Part shown: one piece after another, positions 5,789-8,481 of the stretch
How positions within the stretch are numbered: the stretch's first letter is position 1
Layout: each line of letters opens with the position of its first letter
Assembly: GCA_041497995.1 (NCBI GenBank)
Contig: JBGQHM010000291.1
Span: 1 to 8,481 of the forward strand
DNA: 8,481 nt
Direction of reading: 5' to 3'
Source of the DNA: DATKMS01 sp041497995
GTDB taxonomy: Bacteria > Desulfobacterota > Binatia > HRBIN30
Translations under genes and position numbers: made by a program
Notes under the pieces: generated by a model
What the model was told of the DNA's origin: nothing
Database searches by the model: none
What the model saw: the letters and a program-made list of their open reading frames with translations, nothing else

Positions 5789-7849
5789 ATGGAGCATCCG
5801 ATCTCAGTCGACTACCTGCGTTGGATTGTCTTGCTGCCGCTGATCGGGGCGATGGTCAACGGCATTCCGGGCGTGCTCATCCAGCGGAGCTTTGGAAAGC
5901 GTGCGATCTCCGTGATCGCCTGCGCGCCGGTGATCCTGTCGTTCTGCTTGTCTGTGCGCGTGTTCTTCCAGCTTGCCAGTCTCCCGCCTGCGCAGCGCTT
6001 CCTGCTCGATCACTGCTGGAGCTGGATCGACATCGGTGGTCTGCGCGCCGACATCGCTTTCTTGGCCGATCCGCTGTCGACGCTGATGATTCTTGTCGTC
6101 ACCGGTGTCGGCGGGCTGATCCACATCTACTCGGTTGGCTACATGCACGACGAGAAGTCGTACTGGCGTTACTTCGCGTGGCTGAACCTGTTCACCTTCG
6201 CGATGCTGACGCTGGTGCTCGGCGACAACCTGCTGCTGATGTTCGTCGGCTGGGAGGGCGTCGGTCTGTGCTCGTACGCGCTCATCGGCTTCTGGTACAC
6301 CGAGTGGGCCAACGCCAGCGCCGGTAGCAAGGCGTTCATCGTCAACCGCATCGGCGATTTCGGTTTCACCCTCGGCGTGTTCTTACTGTTCTGGTCGATG
6401 TACGACGCGCAGCACCCGACGGTCATCTTCCGCGAGCTGGCGCAGCACGTTCATGTTCTCGACGGCATGATGTTCTGGGGCGTGAGCACAGCAACGCTGA
6501 TCACGCTGCTGCTGTTCGTCGGCGCCATCGGCAAGTCGGCGCAGATTCCGCTGTACGTCTGGCTCCCCGACGCCATGGCCGGCCCGACCCCCGTCAGCGC
6601 GCTGATCCACGCCGCCACCATGGTCACCGCCGGCGTGTACATGATCGCCCGCCTGAACTTCCTGTTCGACATGGCGCCGTTCACGCTCAGCGTCGTCGCC
6701 TGGGTGGGTGCGAGTACCGCGCTGTTCGCCGCGACCATCGCGCTCACGCAGACCGACATCAAGAAGGTGCTCGCGTACTCGACGGTCAGCCAACTCGGCT
6801 ACATGTTCATGGGCATGGGTGCGGGGGCGTACACGGCCGGCATCTTCCATCTGATGACCCACGCCTTCTTCAAGGCCTGCCTGTTCCTCGGTTCGGGCAG
6901 CGTCATCCACGCCATGGGTGGCGAGCAAGACATCCGCAAGATGGGCGGTCTCAGGCAATGGATGCCGCAGACCTATTGGACCTTCCTGATCTCGACGATA
7001 GCCATCGCCGGTATCTTTCCGTTCGCCGGGTTCTTCTCGAAGGACGAGATTCTGTGGAAGCACTTTTCCACTGAGCGCGGCAGCATGCTGATCTGGGCCA
7101 TGGGCCTCGTCGGCGCCGGCATGACTGCGTTCTACATGTTCCGCCTGGTCTTCCTGACTTTCTTCGGCGAGAACCGCTCCGATCATCACACCCGCGAGCA
7201 CTTGCACGAGTCGCCGGCGGTCATGACGTATCCGCTGATTGTGCTGGCTGTGCTGGCCACCATCGGCGGTTTCGTCGGTACGCCGGAGGCGCTGGGTGGT
7301 GAGCATCGGCTGGAAAAGTGGCTGGCGCCTGTGTTCGAGGGCGCGCACACCGCCGCGCACGAGGCCGTGCACGGGGCCGCGCACAGCTTTTCAACCGAGT
7401 GGCTGTTGATGGGCATCTCGGTGAGCATCGCGGTGATCGGCATCCTCATTGCGCGGGCCATGTACATCACCAAATCGGTGTCACCCGATGTCTTCGCGGA
7501 TGCCGCCGACGGCTCGATCTATCGGTTGCTCTACAACAAGTACTACATCGACGAGATCTACGGCGCGGTGTTCGTGAACGGTACGTTGCTGCTGGCGCAA
7601 ATCTGCGCCCTATTTGACCGCTACGTGATCGACTTCATCGTCGACGGCGCCGCGTCCGTGACGCGCTTCGTGTCGTGGCTCAACGGGTTGTTCGACAACT
7701 ACGTCATTGACGGCTTGGTGAACCGCCTCGCCGACCTGACCATGGGCATCGGCAACCGCTTCCGCCAGCTGCAGATGGGCAGCATCAACGGCTATCTCTA
7801 CGTGGTCGTGGTGGGTGTGGTGGTCGTGATGGTGGCGAGACTCATGTGA
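5789..7849 (+). CDS. nuoL: NADH-quinone oxidoreductase subunit L, antiporter-like
   Basis: NuoL (ND5 homologue) is the distal antiporter-like proton-pumping subunit with a lateral helix lying along the membrane arm. The 686-residue product has the usual multi-helix membrane body. Key residues: Glu156 in GWEGVGLCSYALIGFW, Lys249 in GAIGKSAQIPLYVWLPDAM, His274 in SALIHAATMV, Lys325/Lys326 in TDIKKVLAYSTVSQLGY, and Lys418 in GFFSKDEIL; these fit the family's proton-channel set. A histidine-rich loop lies at 518-533. The C-terminal section (about 575-686) contains two similar stretches, FDRYVIDFIVDG (609-620) and FDNYVIDGLVNR (635-646), and ends in a final membrane helix. AGGGA directly abuts the ATG at 5789 with no spacing, so initiation is not by a normal Shine-Dalgarno contact. 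It is longer than the 613 residues of E. coli NuoL. Confidence 0.98.
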   Translation: MEHPISVDYLRWIVLLPLIGAMVNGIPGVLIQRSFGKRAISVIACAPVILSFCLSVRVFFQLASLPPAQRFLLDHCWSWIDIGGLRADIAFLADPLSTLMILVVTGVGGLIHIYSVGYMHDEKSYWRYFAWLNLFTFAMLTLVLGDNLLLMFVGWEGVGLCSYALIGFWYTEWANASAGSKAFIVNRIGDFGFTLGVFLLFWSMYDAQHPTVIFRELAQHVHVLDGMMFWGVSTATLITLLLFVGAIGKSAQIPLYVWLPDAMAGPTPVSALIHAATMVTAGVYMIARLNFLFDMAPFTLSVVAWVGASTALFAATIALTQTDIKKVLAYSTVSQLGYMFMGMGAGAYTAGIFHLMTHAFFKACLFLGSGSVIHAMGGEQDIRKMGGLRQWMPQTYWTFLISTIAIAGIFPFAGFFSKDEILWKHFSTERGSMLIWAMGLVGAGMTAFYMFRLVFLTFFGENRSDHHTREHLHESPAVMTYPLIVLAVLATIGGFVGTPEALGGEHRLEKWLAPVFEGAHTAAHEAVHGAAHSFSTEWLLMGISVSIAVIGILIARAMYITKSVSPDVFADAADGSIYRLLYNKYYIDEIYGAVFVNGTLLLAQICALFDRYVIDFIVDGAASVTRFVSWLNGLFDNYVIDGLVNRLADLTMGIGNRFRQLQMGSINGYLYVVVVGVVVVMVARLM

Positions 7850-7933
7850 GAGTGTGAGAGCGTGGAGAGTTGGAGCGTGGGAGCGGAGGAGAGTCGTGAC
7901 CCTCGCTCTCACGCTCCCACGAGCTTGGAGCGT
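7850..7933 (+). repeat. GAGCGTG-type degenerate inverted repeat between nuoL and nuoM
   Basis: The 88-base gap holds degenerate 7- to 8-base units near GAGCGTGG in its left part (GAG recurs at 7850, 7858, 7865, 7873, 7881 and 7889). Complementary units follow in its right part (CGCTCTCACGCTCCCACG at 7904-7921), and a last forward unit GGAGCGT sits at 7927-7933. Two overlapping pairings are possible: 7850-7862 with 7904-7916 (12 of 13 pairs plus one G-U), and a perfect 10-bp pairing of 7876-7885 with 7912-7921. It starts immediately after the nuoL TGA, and the last unit supplies the ribosome binding site of nuoM. Confidence 0.65.
7927..7930 (+). promoter_or_regulatory. Ribosome binding site of nuoM inside the repeat element
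   Basis: GGAG at 7927-7930 lies seven bases before the ATG at 7938, good Shine-Dalgarno spacing. It is part of the last GGAGCGT unit of the L-M repeat. CGCTCCCACG (7912-7921) just upstream can pair with earlier repeat units or, in part, with this unit, so folding could affect access. That effect is inferred, not shown. Confidence 0.5.
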
Positions 7934-7937
7934 AGAT

Positions 7938-8481
<544 letters not shown>

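Noticed and set aside
6383..7384. A 333-codon open frame on the minus strand inside nuoL
   Set aside because: It has low-complexity His/Arg/Gln/Glu-rich composition, is antisense to a complete NuoL and shows no domain. It is a shadow frame.

Overview
The window is the front of a respiratory complex I (NDH-1) operon on the plus strand, preceded by the 3' end of an unrelated secreted-type protein gene. The genes in order are nuoA, nuoB, nuoC, nuoD, nuoH, nuoI, nuoJ, nuoK, nuoL and the first 181 codons of nuoM, which runs off the right edge. All ten are intact as far as visible, carry their family signatures, and mostly sit a few bases apart or overlap (nuoI/nuoJ share ATGA). nuoC and nuoD are separate genes. 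The NADH-oxidising module genes nuoE, nuoF and nuoG are absent from their usual place between nuoD and nuoH, so the cluster has the order of an 11-subunit-type complex I (nuoN would be expected just past the window).

Layout: 2-274, C-terminal part of a protein with a Thr-Pro linker and two dockerin/EF-hand-like calcium loops; 275-427, a non-coding gap with two small GC-rich hairpins and a weak promoter candidate; 428-3078, nuoABCD (quinone-binding and N2-cluster part of the peripheral arm plus NuoA); 3079-3151, a repeat-filled gap; 3152-5733, nuoHIJK; 5734-5788, a second repeat-filled gap; 5789-7849, nuoL; 7850-7937, a third repeat-filled gap; 7938 to the end, nuoM.

NuoB, NuoC, NuoD and NuoI form the arm that passes electrons through iron-sulfur clusters to quinone at the NuoB/NuoD/NuoH interface. 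NuoA, H, J and K form the proximal membrane part, and NuoL and NuoM are the antiporter-like proton-pumping subunits. Where the electrons come from is not settled by this window: NuoEFG may be encoded elsewhere, or another donor module may be used.

The least ordinary feature is in the gaps. The three longest gaps inside the operon (D-H, K-L, L-M) each hold a short element built of degenerate 7- to 8-base units, partly arranged with dyad symmetry. The three differ in base sequence but share the same architecture. The D-H element is the clearest: ten consecutive heptamers, five in one orientation and five inverted, occupying the place where nuoEFG would lie and running into the nuoH start codon.

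Organism: the coding sequence is GC-rich with strong G/C third-position preference, and the pairing of a GC-rich nuo operon with a Cys-flanked dockerin-like tail protein fits an uncultured deltaproteobacterial or Binatota-like lineage. This is an impression from sequence style and is not proven. No tRNA, rRNA, CRISPR array, transposase or phage gene was seen.
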